From NCBI RefSeq assembly GCF_900107305.1, contig NZ_FNPL01000008.1, forward strand, positions 62,001-126,000: a stretch of 64,000 bases of DNA, given 5' to 3'. The number at the start of each line of letters is the position of its first letter. Position 1 is the stretch's first letter. Source of the DNA: Thermoactinomyces sp. DSM 45892 (GTDB lineage Bacteria > Bacillota > Bacilli > Thermoactinomycetales > Thermoactinomycetaceae). The notes under the pieces were generated by a model. That model had not been told where the DNA came from. It was given only the letters and a program-made list of their open reading frames with translations, and ran no database searches. Positions 9,968 to 19,069 of the stretch are shown here, in pieces. The position numbers were made by a program, and so were the translations under genes.

Positions 9968-10132
9968 GTCATGATGTACACAATAAGAAAATGAAGAAAT
10001 GGAAGAAAATGATGAACTGAAAATACCTTTGGAAAACCCGCTATACATTTTTCATTTTATTCTGAGTTTTAATTTTGGAATGTGAAATTTTTTGGACATG
10101 ATAAGTCGGTTTTCCAAGTTACAATAAATATG

Positions 10133-10175
10133 AACCAAGCCAACTGTCATGTGAGCATGAGTAGTTGGCTTGGTT
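10133..10175 (-). terminator. Inverted repeat at the pabB 3' end, probable terminator
   Basis: A 13-bp perfect stem (AACCAAGCCAACT/AGTTGGCTTGGTT) lies nine bases beyond the pabB stop. T-runs are weak on both sides. A further inverted pair, TTGGAAAACC (10029-10038) and GGTTTTCCAA (10108-10117), lies just upstream in the same 215-base intergenic stretch. Confidence 0.55.
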
Positions 10176-10183
10176 TCGCTATA

Positions 10184-11932
10184 TTAGGCGTGAAGTGAGC
10201 ACAGCACCCAGCCGCGGACACTATTTATGAGCCAGATTTGGGTAGCGTGAGTTAAATCATCTTTATGCAAGACTTTTTCTAGCACTTTTTCTGTTTGAAT
10301 TAGTCGTTGACGGAAAGTGCCGTTTAAGAGACCGGATGAGATGGGGGGTGTATAATGAAGGCCATCGATTTCTAGAACGAGATTTCCTGTTGTGAATTCG
10401 GTTAACTCACCTTGCTCATTCCATAGTAGGACATCATATAAATCAGGTTGGGTCTGTTTATGTAACTGATAGATCGATCTCTCGGTTGTCTTGTGATAGA
10501 GATAGGGATGATTTCGAGAAATGGGGGTAGTAGCCAGTCCGATGGATTGTGATTTAGAGATGGGCTGGATCGGTTCCCCTGCAATCTCCCAATGACCGAG
10601 ATGATCTAAGGTAACTCTAACTTTCCAATGATCATGGGGATGCTGAAGAGCAAACTGTGTTAAATAGGATTGATAGATTGATAGATCACACGGGAAGTCT
10701 AAGGATTTAGCAGAATGGAAGATACGTTGTTCATGTAGATCAGCTAGCCAATAGTGCCCCTCTTTTAATAAGATGCTCTCAATTAATTGGAAGGATGGAG
10801 CTGCTTTTTGGAGAATGGCCGTTTTCACGAGGACTTCTTCATACTCTTCTTCGGCAGTAGAATCCCACGTAATCCCTCCTCCTACTCCATAGGTAGCATG
10901 TTGTGTTTCTTGATCGATTAGAACAGTACGAATAGGGACGTTAAAGATTGCATCACCTTTAGGAGTCCAGAATCCGATGGCTCCGCAGTATACATTTCGC
11001 GGTGTATCTTCGATTGCCTTGATAATCTGCATTGTACTTCTCTTAGGTGCACCTGTGATGGAACCGCATGGAAATAAGGCTCGGAAAATCTCTAGAGGTG
11101 TAGCCCCTTTTTCTAGTTTGGCAGTAATGGTTGATGTCATCTGAAACAAGGTTGGATACGTTTCAATTGAAAATAGCTCCGGGACACGAACCGTACCTTG
11201 CAGGGACACTTTTCCGAGATCGTTACGAAGAAGATCCACAATCATAACATTCTCTGCACGGTTTTTCTCGGAATTTGCGAGCCATTCTTTATTTAGATGA
11301 TCTTCCTCTGGCGTGTTTCCTCTAGCCATCGTTCCTTTCATTGGTCTTGTTGTGATCGTAGACTGATCGATGCGAAAGAACAACTCTGGAGATGCTGAGA
11401 GAACTTGGAAACGGCCGGTATCGATATAAGATGTGTAAGATGCTTGCTGGACATCTGTTAACTGTCGATAGAAAGCAAGTGGATCTTGATGGTTCCATGG
11501 GCTTTCTACTCGAAGGGTATAGTTCACTTGATAGGTATTTCCCTTCGCAATCTCCTCTTTAATTTTCTGAATCCCTTGATGGTACTGCTCTTTTGAAATG
11601 GTAGATTCCCAAGAAAGATGGCGAACTGGATGGAGCGGTCGATGTAAAAAATCCCCTTCTATGGGCTTGTCGTATACACCGAACCACAAATAAGGAACGT
11701 CACTCGTCTCGTTGATATCGCTTGATATAAAGACAGCCCCCGCTTCATAGGAAAGCCAGCCTGCTACATAAAATCCTGCTTGCAGATATTCCTGAAGCTG
11801 ATGAAGGGCAGGGATGATTTCTTCTAATGAATAGGCAGTTACGATGTGAGCAGGACGTAAAAATGTTAGGGGATTGCTTTTTCCGTTTAGATCGGGAAAT
11901 TCAAATAAGAGTTGCGGAGATGAATGTGTCAA
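10184..11932 (-). CDS. pabB: Aminodeoxychorismate synthase component I fused to aminodeoxychorismate lyase (PabB-PabC)
   Basis: About 582 residues in two domains. Residues about 1-370 are a chorismate-utilising domain with RPMKGTMARG, SEKNRAENVMIVDLLRNDLG, FPCGSITGAPK and the C-terminal YGVGGGITWDS. Residues about 380-580 resemble a class IV PLP aminotransferase/lyase, with HKTTER carrying a likely PLP lysine, then LLWNEQGELTEFTTGNL and PPISSGLLNGTFRQ. Together they would convert chorismate to 4-aminobenzoate for folate, with a separate glutaminase (PabA) not seen here. The frame extends to a GTG at 11941, but AAGGTG lies one base from it and eight from the TTG at 11932, which I prefer. Such fusions occur in many bacteria. 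The gene has its own promoter region and no operon partner. Confidence 0.88.
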   Translation of the reverse strand: MTHSSPQLLFEFPDLNGKSNPLTFLRPAHIVTAYSLEEIIPALHQLQEYLQAGFYVAGWLSYEAGAVFISSDINETSDVPYLWFGVYDKPIEGDFLHRPLHPVRHLSWESTISKEQYHQGIQKIKEEIAKGNTYQVNYTLRVESPWNHQDPLAFYRQLTDVQQASYTSYIDTGRFQVLSASPELFFRIDQSTITTRPMKGTMARGNTPEEDHLNKEWLANSEKNRAENVMIVDLLRNDLGKVSLQGTVRVPELFSIETYPTLFQMTSTITAKLEKGATPLEIFRALFPCGSITGAPKRSTMQIIKAIEDTPRNVYCGAIGFWTPKGDAIFNVPIRTVLIDQETQHATYGVGGGITWDSTAEEEYEEVLVKTAILQKAAPSFQLIESILLKEGHYWLADLHEQRIFHSAKSLDFPCDLSIYQSYLTQFALQHPHDHWKVRVTLDHLGHWEIAGEPIQPISKSQSIGLATTPISRNHPYLYHKTTERSIYQLHKQTQPDLYDVLLWNEQGELTEFTTGNLVLEIDGLHYTPPISSGLLNGTFRQRLIQTEKVLEKVLHKDDLTHATQIWLINSVRGWVLCSLHA

Positions 11933-12192
11933 ATGGGTCACACCTTACATTTATTGTGAGAATAGATATTTTTATTTTCTAGGGATGAGTATATCATAAA
12001 ATATGGTGTTGATTTGTTGGGTGTATGTTAATGGAGTCAGATATAGGAGAGATCCTGCGGGCATGTACCATCTTCCTGTGAGATCTTACATTGGAAATTT
12101 TTTTGTGCTACAGTAGATGCATTCAAGGGATGCCTTTGTTAGGTGTGTCAGGACATTCTACGTCTTATATTTACGAGAGGAATCATAGGGAT

Positions 12193-13266
12193 ATGAAGAA
12201 AAAAAAGGTGTTGTTTACGGGTGGTGGGACGGCAGGGCATGTTACGGTCAATCTAGCTCTGATTCCGAAGTTTCAAGAAGACCAGTGGGAAGTTTCGTAT
12301 ATTGGTTCTCATGATGGGATTGAACGGGAGTTAATTGGAAAGTTAGAGAATGTTCCGTATGAGCCTGTGACAACAGGGAAGCTTCGCCGTTATTTTGATT
12401 TGAAAAACATAAAAGATCCGTTTAAGGTGTTGCAAGGGATTTGGGAAGCGTACCGTAAGATACGAAAGCTCAAGCCGGATGTCATTTTCTCAAAAGGTGG
12501 GTTTGTTTCGGTTCCGGTTGTACTCGGAGGTTGGATGAATCGTGTGCCGATTATTATTCATGAATCTGATTTAACACCGGGATTAGCAAATAAGATCGCG
12601 ATGCCGTTTGCGAGTAAGGTTTGTACCACGTTTGAAGAGACGAAGAAACATATTAAAGGAAAAAAAGGTGAATATCTAGGGGCAGTTGTCCGAGAGGAAT
12701 TATTTAGTGGGGATCGCAAAAGAGGCCTGATTTTATGCGATTTCGTGTCGAGCAAGCCTGTCTTGTTAGTGATGGGTGGAAGCATGGGTTCTCAGAAGAT
12801 CAATCAAGTGGTCAGAGAGAATCTTGATGCATTATTACCAACTTATCAGATTGTACATATTACTGGAAAAGGCGCTATGGATCAATCGTTATTAAGGAAG
12901 CCCGGGTATAGGCAGTTTGAATATGTGAGCTGGGAATTGCCTGATTTGATGGCTATGGCCGATCTGATTGTTTCCCGTGCAGGGTCTAACTCTATTTTTG
13001 AATTTGCGTCTTTACATAAACCAATGCTTTTGATTCCGCTATCGCGTGCGGCTAGTCGTGGGGATCAGATTTTGAATGCGAATTTATTCGAAAAGCAAGG
13101 GATTGCTGAGGTGTTAATGGAAGAAGACTTAACAAATGAATCATTTTTAGATGGTATCACGAGCACCTGGACGAAACGGGATCAACTGATTGAAAATATG
13201 AAAGCGCAAAAGTTAACCTGTACTGCTCGAGAAGTGGCTGAAATGATTCAAACGTTTGCTAAGTAG
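12193..13266 (+). CDS. murG: MurG-like UDP-N-acetylglucosamine:lipid I glycosyltransferase
   Basis: A 357-residue GT-B enzyme. The N-terminus [20 protein letters not shown] is the Gly-rich lipid-I loop, [17 protein letters not shown] and [15 protein letters not shown] are MurG motifs, and the C-terminal half has [14 protein letters not shown] and the UDP-binding [18 protein letters not shown]. MurG adds GlcNAc to lipid I on the inner membrane face to make lipid II. The open frame starts at 12091, but the first 34 codons are unlike MurG, and ATG 12193 immediately precedes the conserved [11 protein letters not shown]. The gene is outside a division/wall cluster and may be a second copy beside a canonical murG elsewhere. 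It is followed by a lipoprotein and an arginase-family gene. Confidence 0.85.
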   Translation: MKKKKVLFTGGGTAGHVTVNLALIPKFQEDQWEVSYIGSHDGIERELIGKLENVPYEPVTTGKLRRYFDLKNIKDPFKVLQGIWEAYRKIRKLKPDVIFSKGGFVSVPVVLGGWMNRVPIIIHESDLTPGLANKIAMPFASKVCTTFEETKKHIKGKKGEYLGAVVREELFSGDRKRGLILCDFVSSKPVLLVMGGSMGSQKINQVVRENLDALLPTYQIVHITGKGAMDQSLLRKPGYRQFEYVSWELPDLMAMADLIVSRAGSNSIFEFASLHKPMLLIPLSRAASRGDQILNANLFEKQGIAEVLMEEDLTNESFLDGITSTWTKRDQLIENMKAQKLTCTAREVAEMIQTFAK

Positions 13267-13305
13267 CGGTTCATTAATAAGTAGTAAGAAGGGGAAGGTA
13301 CTTTC

Positions 13306-14058
13306 ATGATCGGGAGACAGTTTCGTTTTCTTTTTATTGTCGTCATAATGATGGTCGCGTTAGTTGGCTGTGTGGATGCGGATCTTCATGCTACTGTTAA
13401 CCGTGACGGGACAGGGACATTTCAACTTAAGATGATGACAACGGATCAACAAGTGTGGAGTAGGTTGAAAGAAGCGATAGGGTCTGGGGGAGATGGCCCA
13501 TTTAAAGAGCTAGAGAAGAAAGGCTATCAGAAACAAATAACGGAAAAAGATGGCCAATATGGTTTTATTTTTACCAAGAAGATTCAAGATATAGCTAATC
13601 CAAAAGAGTGGGCTTTAATGGAAGATGGAGCTACTTCCTCTGAGGGTGTAAAGTTTGTGAAAGAGAAGGGCTTCTTGTTTACTACCTATCAGTTAAACAA
13701 GCAGGAAATGGGTACGGCACTCAGTAATGCTGGAGACCTTGCCGGAATGATAAATTCTAGGTTTAAGTTAACGTTGCCTGTAAAGCCCGATTCTCATAAT
13801 GCGGATCGACTTGAAGATGATGGGACGTTAGTATGGGACTTAAAAAATAAAAAACCGATCCAAGTACAAGTTTCGGTAATCAATATGTGGGTTATCGTGG
13901 TACTGGGCCTAATGGGGGTCACTTTGATAGTGGGAATGATCCTTTTGTTTATAAGAAAGCGAAAAAATCGCTCAAATCAAGATCCTCCCGCATGGGGACT
14001 GGGCTCGGACCCTTTACATCCAACTACGATGGGACCTAATGAGGAGAGACATAATTGA
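13306..14058 (+). CDS. LppM-domain (DUF3153) lipoprotein with C-terminal membrane anchor
   Basis: A 250-residue protein. The signal peptide ends in ALVGC with the lipidation site at Cys22. Next is a beta-rich extracytoplasmic domain beginning ADLHATVNRDGTGTFQLKM, the pattern of LppM/DUF3153 domains. A transmembrane helix (about residues 195-217) leads to a basic cytoplasmic RKRKNR and a Pro/Gly-rich tail. It is therefore anchored by lipid at one end and a helix at the other. The function of the domain in Firmicutes is not known to me. Its stop overlaps the TTG start of the next gene (TTGA), so the two are probably co-translated. It lies 39 bases after the murG-like gene. Confidence 0.78.
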   Translation: MIGRQFRFLFIVVIMMVALVGCVDADLHATVNRDGTGTFQLKMMTTDQQVWSRLKEAIGSGGDGPFKELEKKGYQKQITEKDGQYGFIFTKKIQDIANPKEWALMEDGATSSEGVKFVKEKGFLFTTYQLNKQEMGTALSNAGDLAGMINSRFKLTLPVKPDSHNADRLEDDGTLVWDLKNKKPIQVQVSVINMWVIVVLGLMGVTLIVGMILLFIRKRKNRSNQDPPAWGLGSDPLHPTTMGPNEERHN

Positions 14059-15059
14059 AACATCAAATATCAGAAGTAATCGAACTGCCTGCCTTTCATT
14101 GGAGAGAAACGGATGCAGTGGAGCGTGTGAGCGACTGGATTTTTTCTCGCAAGAACGAAGATTGGATGAGCATATCCCAAGCACAAAATTGGGATGTTAC
14201 GTTGTTAGGAGTTCCCCTATCTAGATCCTCTATCAGTGCGTCAGCTGCGAGTGAGCATCCGGAAGCATTTCGTAGAATGTGGAAGTATTTTGTTCCGTAT
14301 CATGTGGATTATAATCTTGATTTAACCCCTCTTCGCGTAGTAGATGTGGGGGATGTGATTCAGCATACAACTGATATCGGGATCAATCATCAGCGGATTG
14401 AAGAGGCTATGATGCTGCTCCGAAAGCAGTTCCCGCAGGCATTTCCGATTACGATTGGAGGAGATCACTCCATCACAGCTCCACTTGTAAAAGGGTGGAA
14501 ACGGGCGCACCCGGGTGAAAGAGTAGGGATTTTGCAGTTAGATACTCATTTTGATCTTCGCCCTCTCACAAGCGGACCTAGTAATGGTACGGTAATCCGC
14601 AATTTAATCGAAAGTCAAACGATAAAGGGCTCTGATGTGTGGAATATCGGCTTACATGGATTTTATAATACGAAGTCGTTACGAGATTACGCTCAGTTAA
14701 AAGGAGTACACTATGTTGCGCTACGAGAAGCACGCATAGCAGGGATGGCGGAAACCATTTTGCGTGCATATAAGCAAATGGCACAAGAAGTGGATACGAT
14801 TTATTTAACGGTCGATATGGATGTCTTAGATATAGCGTATGCACCAGGTGTTGCGGCGGCGACAGTGGGGGGTATGAGAACAGACGAACTATTCTCTGCT
14901 ATCTATGAAGCAAGCCAATATCCGTTAGTGAAAGCAATGGATATCGTATGTGTGGACCCACGAAAAGATGTTGCTGAGATGACGGTGAGAGCAGCGGTTC
15001 ATACGATGATGACTTTTTTGAGTGGATTTTGTATGCGGAAGAGGCAAGAGATATTGTAA
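14055..15059 (+). CDS. Arginase-family hydrolase (formimidoylglutamase/agmatinase-like)
   Basis: A 334-residue ureohydrolase-fold protein. The binuclear Mn2+ site is complete: the His of GGDHS, the ligands of DTHFD (normally DAHxD), and the VDMDVLD motif with two Asp. The context residues IGGDHSITAPLVKGW and LDTHFDLRPL resemble HutG formimidoylglutamases more than arginases, so it probably cleaves a guanidino- or formimido-group. The substrate is uncertain because no hut genes are nearby. The start is TTG 14055 with GAGGAGAG upstream, overlapping the previous gene by 4 bases. Unlike the usual motif, Ala is replaced by Thr between Asp and His. Confidence 0.82.
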   Translation: MKHQISEVIELPAFHWRETDAVERVSDWIFSRKNEDWMSISQAQNWDVTLLGVPLSRSSISASAASEHPEAFRRMWKYFVPYHVDYNLDLTPLRVVDVGDVIQHTTDIGINHQRIEEAMMLLRKQFPQAFPITIGGDHSITAPLVKGWKRAHPGERVGILQLDTHFDLRPLTSGPSNGTVIRNLIESQTIKGSDVWNIGLHGFYNTKSLRDYAQLKGVHYVALREARIAGMAETILRAYKQMAQEVDTIYLTVDMDVLDIAYAPGVAAATVGGMRTDELFSAIYEASQYPLVKAMDIVCVDPRKDVAEMTVRAAVHTMMTFLSGFCMRKRQEIL

Positions 15060-15155
15060 GTTTTAAAAAAAACTATGAAATGGGCATTTGCCTCAGTCCA
15101 TATGCACCCTAGTCACATAACATGAATGTGATTAAACATAGGGGAGGATATGTCC

Positions 15156-15446
15156 ATGGAAAAGAATTATGATATAAAACGCGAACCATACAGACCTATG
15201 CCAGTACCTAAGAAGCCGATGGAACAGGCATGCGGTTACAGTCGGATGGAGATGGTAGAACCATACTTATATGAGGCTTTGAAATGTCTGTGCGGACGAA
15301 AAGTGTGTGTCACAACAACTTGCGGAAAATACAGAGGCGAATTACTAAAAGTAAAACGTGATCACCTTGTGATTTGTGAGGGTCAATGTGTATGCTATGT
15401 TCGTCTACAAACGGTTTGCGCTGTTATGCCTGAGCCAAAATGCTAG
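15156..15446 (+). CDS. Small cysteine-rich protein, possibly a spore-associated DUF2642-like protein
   Basis: A 96-residue protein with eight Cys in the C-terminal two thirds (CLCGRKVCV, TTCGKYRG, CEGQCVCY). The pattern (L..L.G..V.VTT.CG.YRGEL..V..DHLVI) resembles the Sm-like beta-barrel of DUF2642 proteins found in spore coats. There is no signal peptide. Two in-frame ATGs exist; GGGGAGG is two bases from the first (15150) and eight from the second (15156), so the second is used. It is monocistronic, with a terminator downstream. The cysteines could cross-link in the coat, but that role is inferred. Confidence 0.68.
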   Translation: MEKNYDIKREPYRPMPVPKKPMEQACGYSRMEMVEPYLYEALKCLCGRKVCVTTTCGKYRGELLKVKRDHLVICEGQCVCYVRLQTVCAVMPEPKC

Positions 15447-15487
15447 TTACCTTTTGATTCTCAAAAAATCTCAGTCTCAAAGGCAAG

Positions 15488-15520
15488 AGCTTCCCTAATC
15501 GATAGGGGGGCTTTTTCTTT
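15488..15520 (+). terminator. Terminator of the Cys-rich gene
   Basis: AGCTTCCCTA pairs with TAGGGGGGCT (with G-U pairs), followed by CTTTTTCTTTT. Confidence 0.75.
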
Positions 15521-15630
15521 TGGAACTTAAATCTCTCGTAAGTAGGATGATCTTTTGTTAAAATAGTCATAGCTCTTGCAATCATCAAGGACTTGCAGGT
15601 AGAGCGGGAATAACTATTAAGGGGAGCCTT

Positions 15631-16074
15631 ATGAAAGAACATTCTATTACACCCGAGACTGTCAATGAGATTGAACGCCTATTACGCGAAATTAGTGTGA
15701 TTGTAAAGCGCCATGGGCGTGAGATTTTGCACAATTTCCCTATTACTCCGCCCCAATTAAATGCTTTGCTTTGGTTAAATGAAGAGGGAGATTTAACGAT
15801 CGGGGACCTTAGTCAAAAGATGTATCTCGCTTGTAGTACGATGACTGATTTGATTGACCGTATGGAGAAGAACAAGCTGGTGGCGAGAATTCGTGATGAT
15901 AAAGATCGCCGTGTGGTTCGCATTCGCCTCTTGGAATATGGTACAGAAGTAATTAATGAAGTTTTAGCAGCGCGCAGGGCTTACTTGACACAAGTATTAG
16001 AAAATGAGACAAATGAAAGCGCTACAATTATGAGGGATTACCTACAGGTTTTATTTGATAAAATGAAAGACTAA
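15631..16074 (+). CDS. MarR-family regulator (YsmB position)
   Basis: A 147-residue winged-helix protein. The core is ITPPQLNALLWLNEEGDLTIGDLSQKM, with the recognition helix in YLACSTMTDLIDRMEKNKL and the wing in RDDKDRRVVRIRLLEYG. It lies immediately before racE, the same position as B. subtilis ysmB, which supports orthology. Its target is unknown. AGGGGAG with 6-base spacing supports the ATG at 15631. A terminator separates it from racE, so it is probably transcribed alone. Confidence 0.88.
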   Translation: MKEHSITPETVNEIERLLREISVIVKRHGREILHNFPITPPQLNALLWLNEEGDLTIGDLSQKMYLACSTMTDLIDRMEKNKLVARIRDDKDRRVVRIRLLEYGTEVINEVLAARRAYLTQVLENETNESATIMRDYLQVLFDKMKD

Positions 16075-16098
16075 CCCCTTTGAAGAGGGGTCTTTTTA
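16070..16098 (+). terminator. Terminator after the MarR gene
   Basis: ACCCC pairs with GGGGT around an A/T loop and is followed by CTTTTTAG. It overlaps the end of the coding region. Confidence 0.65.
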
Positions 16099-16175
16099 GT
16101 ACGGAACTTTGAGCAGACTAGCAATATTTATCATATCATGATACTTTAAGGGAACTGTAAAAAGGAGGTGGTAGC

Positions 16176-17009
16176 ATGGATCGTAATGTGATTGGAGTTT
16201 TGGATTCTGGAGTAGGTGGGCTGACTGTTGCCAAAGAAATCATGAGACAACTACCCAAAGAGACGGTTTACTACTTTGGTGATACTCTTCGTTGTCCTTA
16301 TGGACCTCGATCCACAGAAGAAGTGCGCCAATTCACTTTTGAGATCATAGACTATCTTCTCCAATATCCACTTAAAGCTATCGTCATTGCCTGTAATACT
16401 GCGACGGCAGCTGCATTAGTTGAGGTACAGAAATATATCAAGCTCCCTGTGCTCGGAGTCATAGAACCTGGTTCAAGGGCTGCGATTAAAGCATCTAAAC
16501 GGGGAGAAATCGGCGTGATTGGCACAGTGGGTACGATTCATAGTAAAGCATATGAACATGCACTCAGGAGACTGAATCCAGATCTCACTGTTCACAGTTT
16601 GGCCTGTCCCACATTGGTTCCACTAGTGGAAAGTGGTGGGCGAAACACTTCACTTGCTGATCAGGTTGTCGAGCAAGCGCTTCGTCCATTTGAACATAAG
16701 AAATATGATTCTTTAATTTTAGGCTGTACGCATTATCCATTACTGATGTCTTCTTTTAAGAAGGTGCTTCCTGAACATGTCGAACTGATTAGCTCAGCGG
16801 AGGAGACGGCTGTGGAGTTAAGTACCATTTTGCAATATAAAGAGCTTCTATCGGAGAGAAAATCATTTCATCGTTTTTTCACAACAGGGGATTTACGATC
16901 TTTCCAAGACATTGCTCAAGATTGGTTAGGCCAGGTTGTTCGAGTGGAACATGTAAAACTATCATCTGATCTAGTTCATTTTCCATCCAAAGAAGTTTTA
17001 TTACCTTAA
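16176..17009 (+). CDS. racE: Glutamate racemase
   Basis: A 277-residue cofactor-independent racemase making D-glutamate for peptidoglycan in the cytoplasm. The N-terminal signature GVLDSGVGGLTVAKEI, the first catalytic Cys73 in ACNTAT and the second Cys184 in GCTHYP are all present, as is YFGDTLRCPYGPRS. The length matches RacE/MurI. AAGGAGGTGG precedes the ATG. It lies in the conserved marR-racE-gerM-rph run of Bacillales, with terminators on both sides. Confidence 0.96.
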   Translation: MDRNVIGVLDSGVGGLTVAKEIMRQLPKETVYYFGDTLRCPYGPRSTEEVRQFTFEIIDYLLQYPLKAIVIACNTATAAALVEVQKYIKLPVLGVIEPGSRAAIKASKRGEIGVIGTVGTIHSKAYEHALRRLNPDLTVHSLACPTLVPLVESGGRNTSLADQVVEQALRPFEHKKYDSLILGCTHYPLLMSSFKKVLPEHVELISSAEETAVELSTILQYKELLSERKSFHRFFTTGDLRSFQDIAQDWLGQVVRVEHVKLSSDLVHFPSKEVLLP

Positions 17010-17050
17010 AAAGCCTAAGATACGGAGGCGTATCATGGGCTTTTTGCTTT
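17008..17050 (+). terminator. racE terminator
   Basis: AAAGCCTAAGATAC pairs with GTATCATGGGCTTT around GGAGGC (one mismatch), followed by TTGCTTT. It starts at the stop codon. Confidence 0.8.
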
Positions 17051-17126
17051 TTGAAAAATAGTTGTCCTAAAAACAGTTCCTCCTCGTATACATATATCAA
17101 TACTTGTCCTGTAGGAGGAACGAAAT

Positions 17127-18197
17127 ATGAATAAAAAAGTATGTGCGGTCCTAATCGTACCGTTTCTATTGGTTGGATGTATGGGTCAAGACAAAGATGC
17201 AGTAGCACCAATCGATCCACCGCCAGCCGATGTCGCTAAGAAAATGGAGCAAGCGTCAAGTGCCGTAACCACAACACCGCCAGCCGATCCAAAATCGGAG
17301 GATAAAGAGAATAAAAGTAGCCAGAAAACAGGCGATAAAAAAGTTGTGAAAGGTTCTGAGCTATATTTCTTAACCGACTCTGGCTATGTGGTGCCTTATA
17401 CCCTTTCAAAGGAGCTAAAGAACAGCAATGAAGCATTACCGTATCTGGTAGAAGATCAAGCAAAGTCAATGGTCCCTAAAGGGTTTCAAGGTGCGCTCCC
17501 AAAAGGAACGAAGATCAAAGGAGTACAGGTGAAAAATGGGGTCGCAACCGTCGATTTCAGTAAAGAATTTACCAAGTACGATGCGAAGAAAGAAGAGCAC
17601 ATCTTTAGTGCTATTACATGGACTGTTACTCAATTTGGAAATGTGAAAACGGTAAATCTAAACGTAGAAGGTAAGCCATATACTGCGAAAAGCAAGATGA
17701 AGACACAGGGGCTTTCAAGGCAAGATGGGATTAACTTAGAGATTGCTAGAGGGGTCGATATGACCCAGAGCATGCCGGTCACTTTGTATTTTATGGCTCA
17801 ATCAGAGGATCGTACGATTTACTATGTTCCGGTTACCAGAATGATCAACCGTGCGGATAATCGTGCGAAATCGGTTCTCCAAGAACTAGTAAGAGGGCCT
17901 GAGCTAGATTCAAAGCTTCTTAGCGCCGTTGACAGTACTTTAGCAGTAAATAATGTGGCTTTAAAAGGAGACACCGTCACAGCTGACCTCGGAGAACAAC
18001 TTTTACAGTTTAGTGCGGAAAACAAAGCTTCCAAAAATGCGATTGATATGATTGTACTTTCGCTAACGGAAAATACAGCTGCGAAAACAGTAAAATTTTT
18101 GGTGAACGGCAAAGATAGCACGAGTACGATGACAAAAGGTGAAAAGCTATCGGAACCAGTGTCTCGTCCAGAGAAAATTAATGCAATCTCTATGTGA
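17127..18197 (+). CDS. gerM: Spore germination/sporulation lipoprotein GerM
   Basis: A 356-residue lipoprotein with lipobox LVGC (Cys18), a Pro/Lys-rich linker to about residue 75, then two GerMN domains. The first spans about 80-190, with LVEDQAKSMVPKGFQGALPKG marking its start region, and the second about 220-345 (RTIYYVPVTRMI, VLQELVRGPEL). GerM acts outside the membrane during sporulation and germination; in B. subtilis it helps assemble the engulfment-dependent channel. GTAGGAGG precedes the ATG. The position between racE and rph is conserved. Confidence 0.93.
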   Translation: MNKKVCAVLIVPFLLVGCMGQDKDAVAPIDPPPADVAKKMEQASSAVTTTPPADPKSEDKENKSSQKTGDKKVVKGSELYFLTDSGYVVPYTLSKELKNSNEALPYLVEDQAKSMVPKGFQGALPKGTKIKGVQVKNGVATVDFSKEFTKYDAKKEEHIFSAITWTVTQFGNVKTVNLNVEGKPYTAKSKMKTQGLSRQDGINLEIARGVDMTQSMPVTLYFMAQSEDRTIYYVPVTRMINRADNRAKSVLQELVRGPELDSKLLSAVDSTLAVNNVALKGDTVTADLGEQLLQFSAENKASKNAIDMIVLSLTENTAAKTVKFLVNGKDSTSTMTKGEKLSEPVSRPEKINAISM

Positions 18198-18224
18198 GGT
18201 AACACAGAAGGATAGAGTAGAGGG

Positions 18225-18264
18225 AGATGCTTAGTTCGGTGTGGGCCTAAGCATCTTCTTTTTT
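18225..18264 (+). terminator. gerM terminator
   Basis: AGATGCTTAG and CTAAGCATCT pair perfectly, followed by TCTTTTTT. It lies just before the rph promoter region. Confidence 0.88.
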
Positions 18265-18324
18265 GTGAGTGTATCATTTGATTATGCTATACTAGATAAA
18301 TCTAGGATTTGGAGGGATATGCTG

Positions 18325-19068
18325 TTGAGATTAGACAGAAGAGAAAATAATCAACTAAGACCAGTGGAAATCATTCGTCCATACATAAAATCAGCTGAAG
18401 GTTCCGTATTGATCAGCGTGGGGGATACCCGTGTGATCTGCACAGCATCTATAGAAGAGAAGGTTCCGCCGTTCTTACGAAATTCGGGCAAAGGATGGAT
18501 TACAGCCGAATACTCGATGTTACCTCGAGCTACTCAACAACGTACGATCCGTGAAGCGAGTAGGGGGAAGCTGGGTGGCAGAACGATGGAAATCCAGCGT
18601 TTAATCGGGCGTACATTACGCTCCGTGATTGATTTAAAGGCGCTTGGTGAGCGTACGATCTGGATTGATTGCGATGTAATTCAAGCAGATGGTGGGACAC
18701 GTACAGCTGCGATTACCGGAGCGTTTGTGGCGTTGGTTGATGCACTTGCTAAACTGAAACAAGCGGGTACGATTTCCAAGTTTCCGATTAAGGATTTCCT
18801 TGCCGCTACGAGTGTTGGAGTGGTCGGAAACGATGTTCGTCTTGACCTGTGTTATGAAGAAGATTCAAGTGCTGTTGTGGATATGAATCTGATTATGACG
18901 GGACAAGGTAAGTTCGTGGAGATTCAAGGGACAGGCGAATCAAATCCGTTTAGCAGTGAGCAACTTATGGAATTATTAGAAGTAGGAAAAGCAGGCATCG
19001 CAGAATTGATTCAGTTACAGAAGGATGCGCTCGGTGAACATGCTTCTTATGTGGGAGTAGGAGCCTAA
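18325..19068 (+). CDS. rph: Ribonuclease PH
   Basis: A 247-residue phosphorolytic 3'-5' exoribonuclease that trims tRNA 3' ends. Visible signatures are [11 protein letters not shown] at the N-terminus, [29 protein letters not shown], the phosphate-binding [12 protein letters not shown] and the active-site [16 protein letters not shown]. The frame is open upstream, and ATG 18319 is only three bases from GGAGGG. TTG 18325 is eight bases away and gives the family-standard start M-R-L-D-R-R-E-N, so TTG is chosen. It is followed by rdgB one base after its stop. Confidence 0.96.
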   Translation: MRLDRRENNQLRPVEIIRPYIKSAEGSVLISVGDTRVICTASIEEKVPPFLRNSGKGWITAEYSMLPRATQQRTIREASRGKLGGRTMEIQRLIGRTLRSVIDLKALGERTIWIDCDVIQADGGTRTAAITGAFVALVDALAKLKQAGTISKFPIKDFLAATSVGVVGNDVRLDLCYEEDSSAVVDMNLIMTGQGKFVEIQGTGESNPFSSEQLMELLEVGKAGIAELIQLQKDALGEHASYVGVGA

Positions 19069-19069
19069 G

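Noticed and set aside
10029-10117. TTGGAAAACC/GGTTTTCCAA as transposon ends
   Set aside because: The arms are only 10 bp and enclose 69 bases of A/T-rich DNA with no target duplication visible. Recorded only with the adjacent terminator.
12091-12192. Upstream extension of the murG-like frame (34 extra codons)
   Set aside because: The extra N-terminus is unlike MurG, lacks an SD, and the conserved start begins at 12193.
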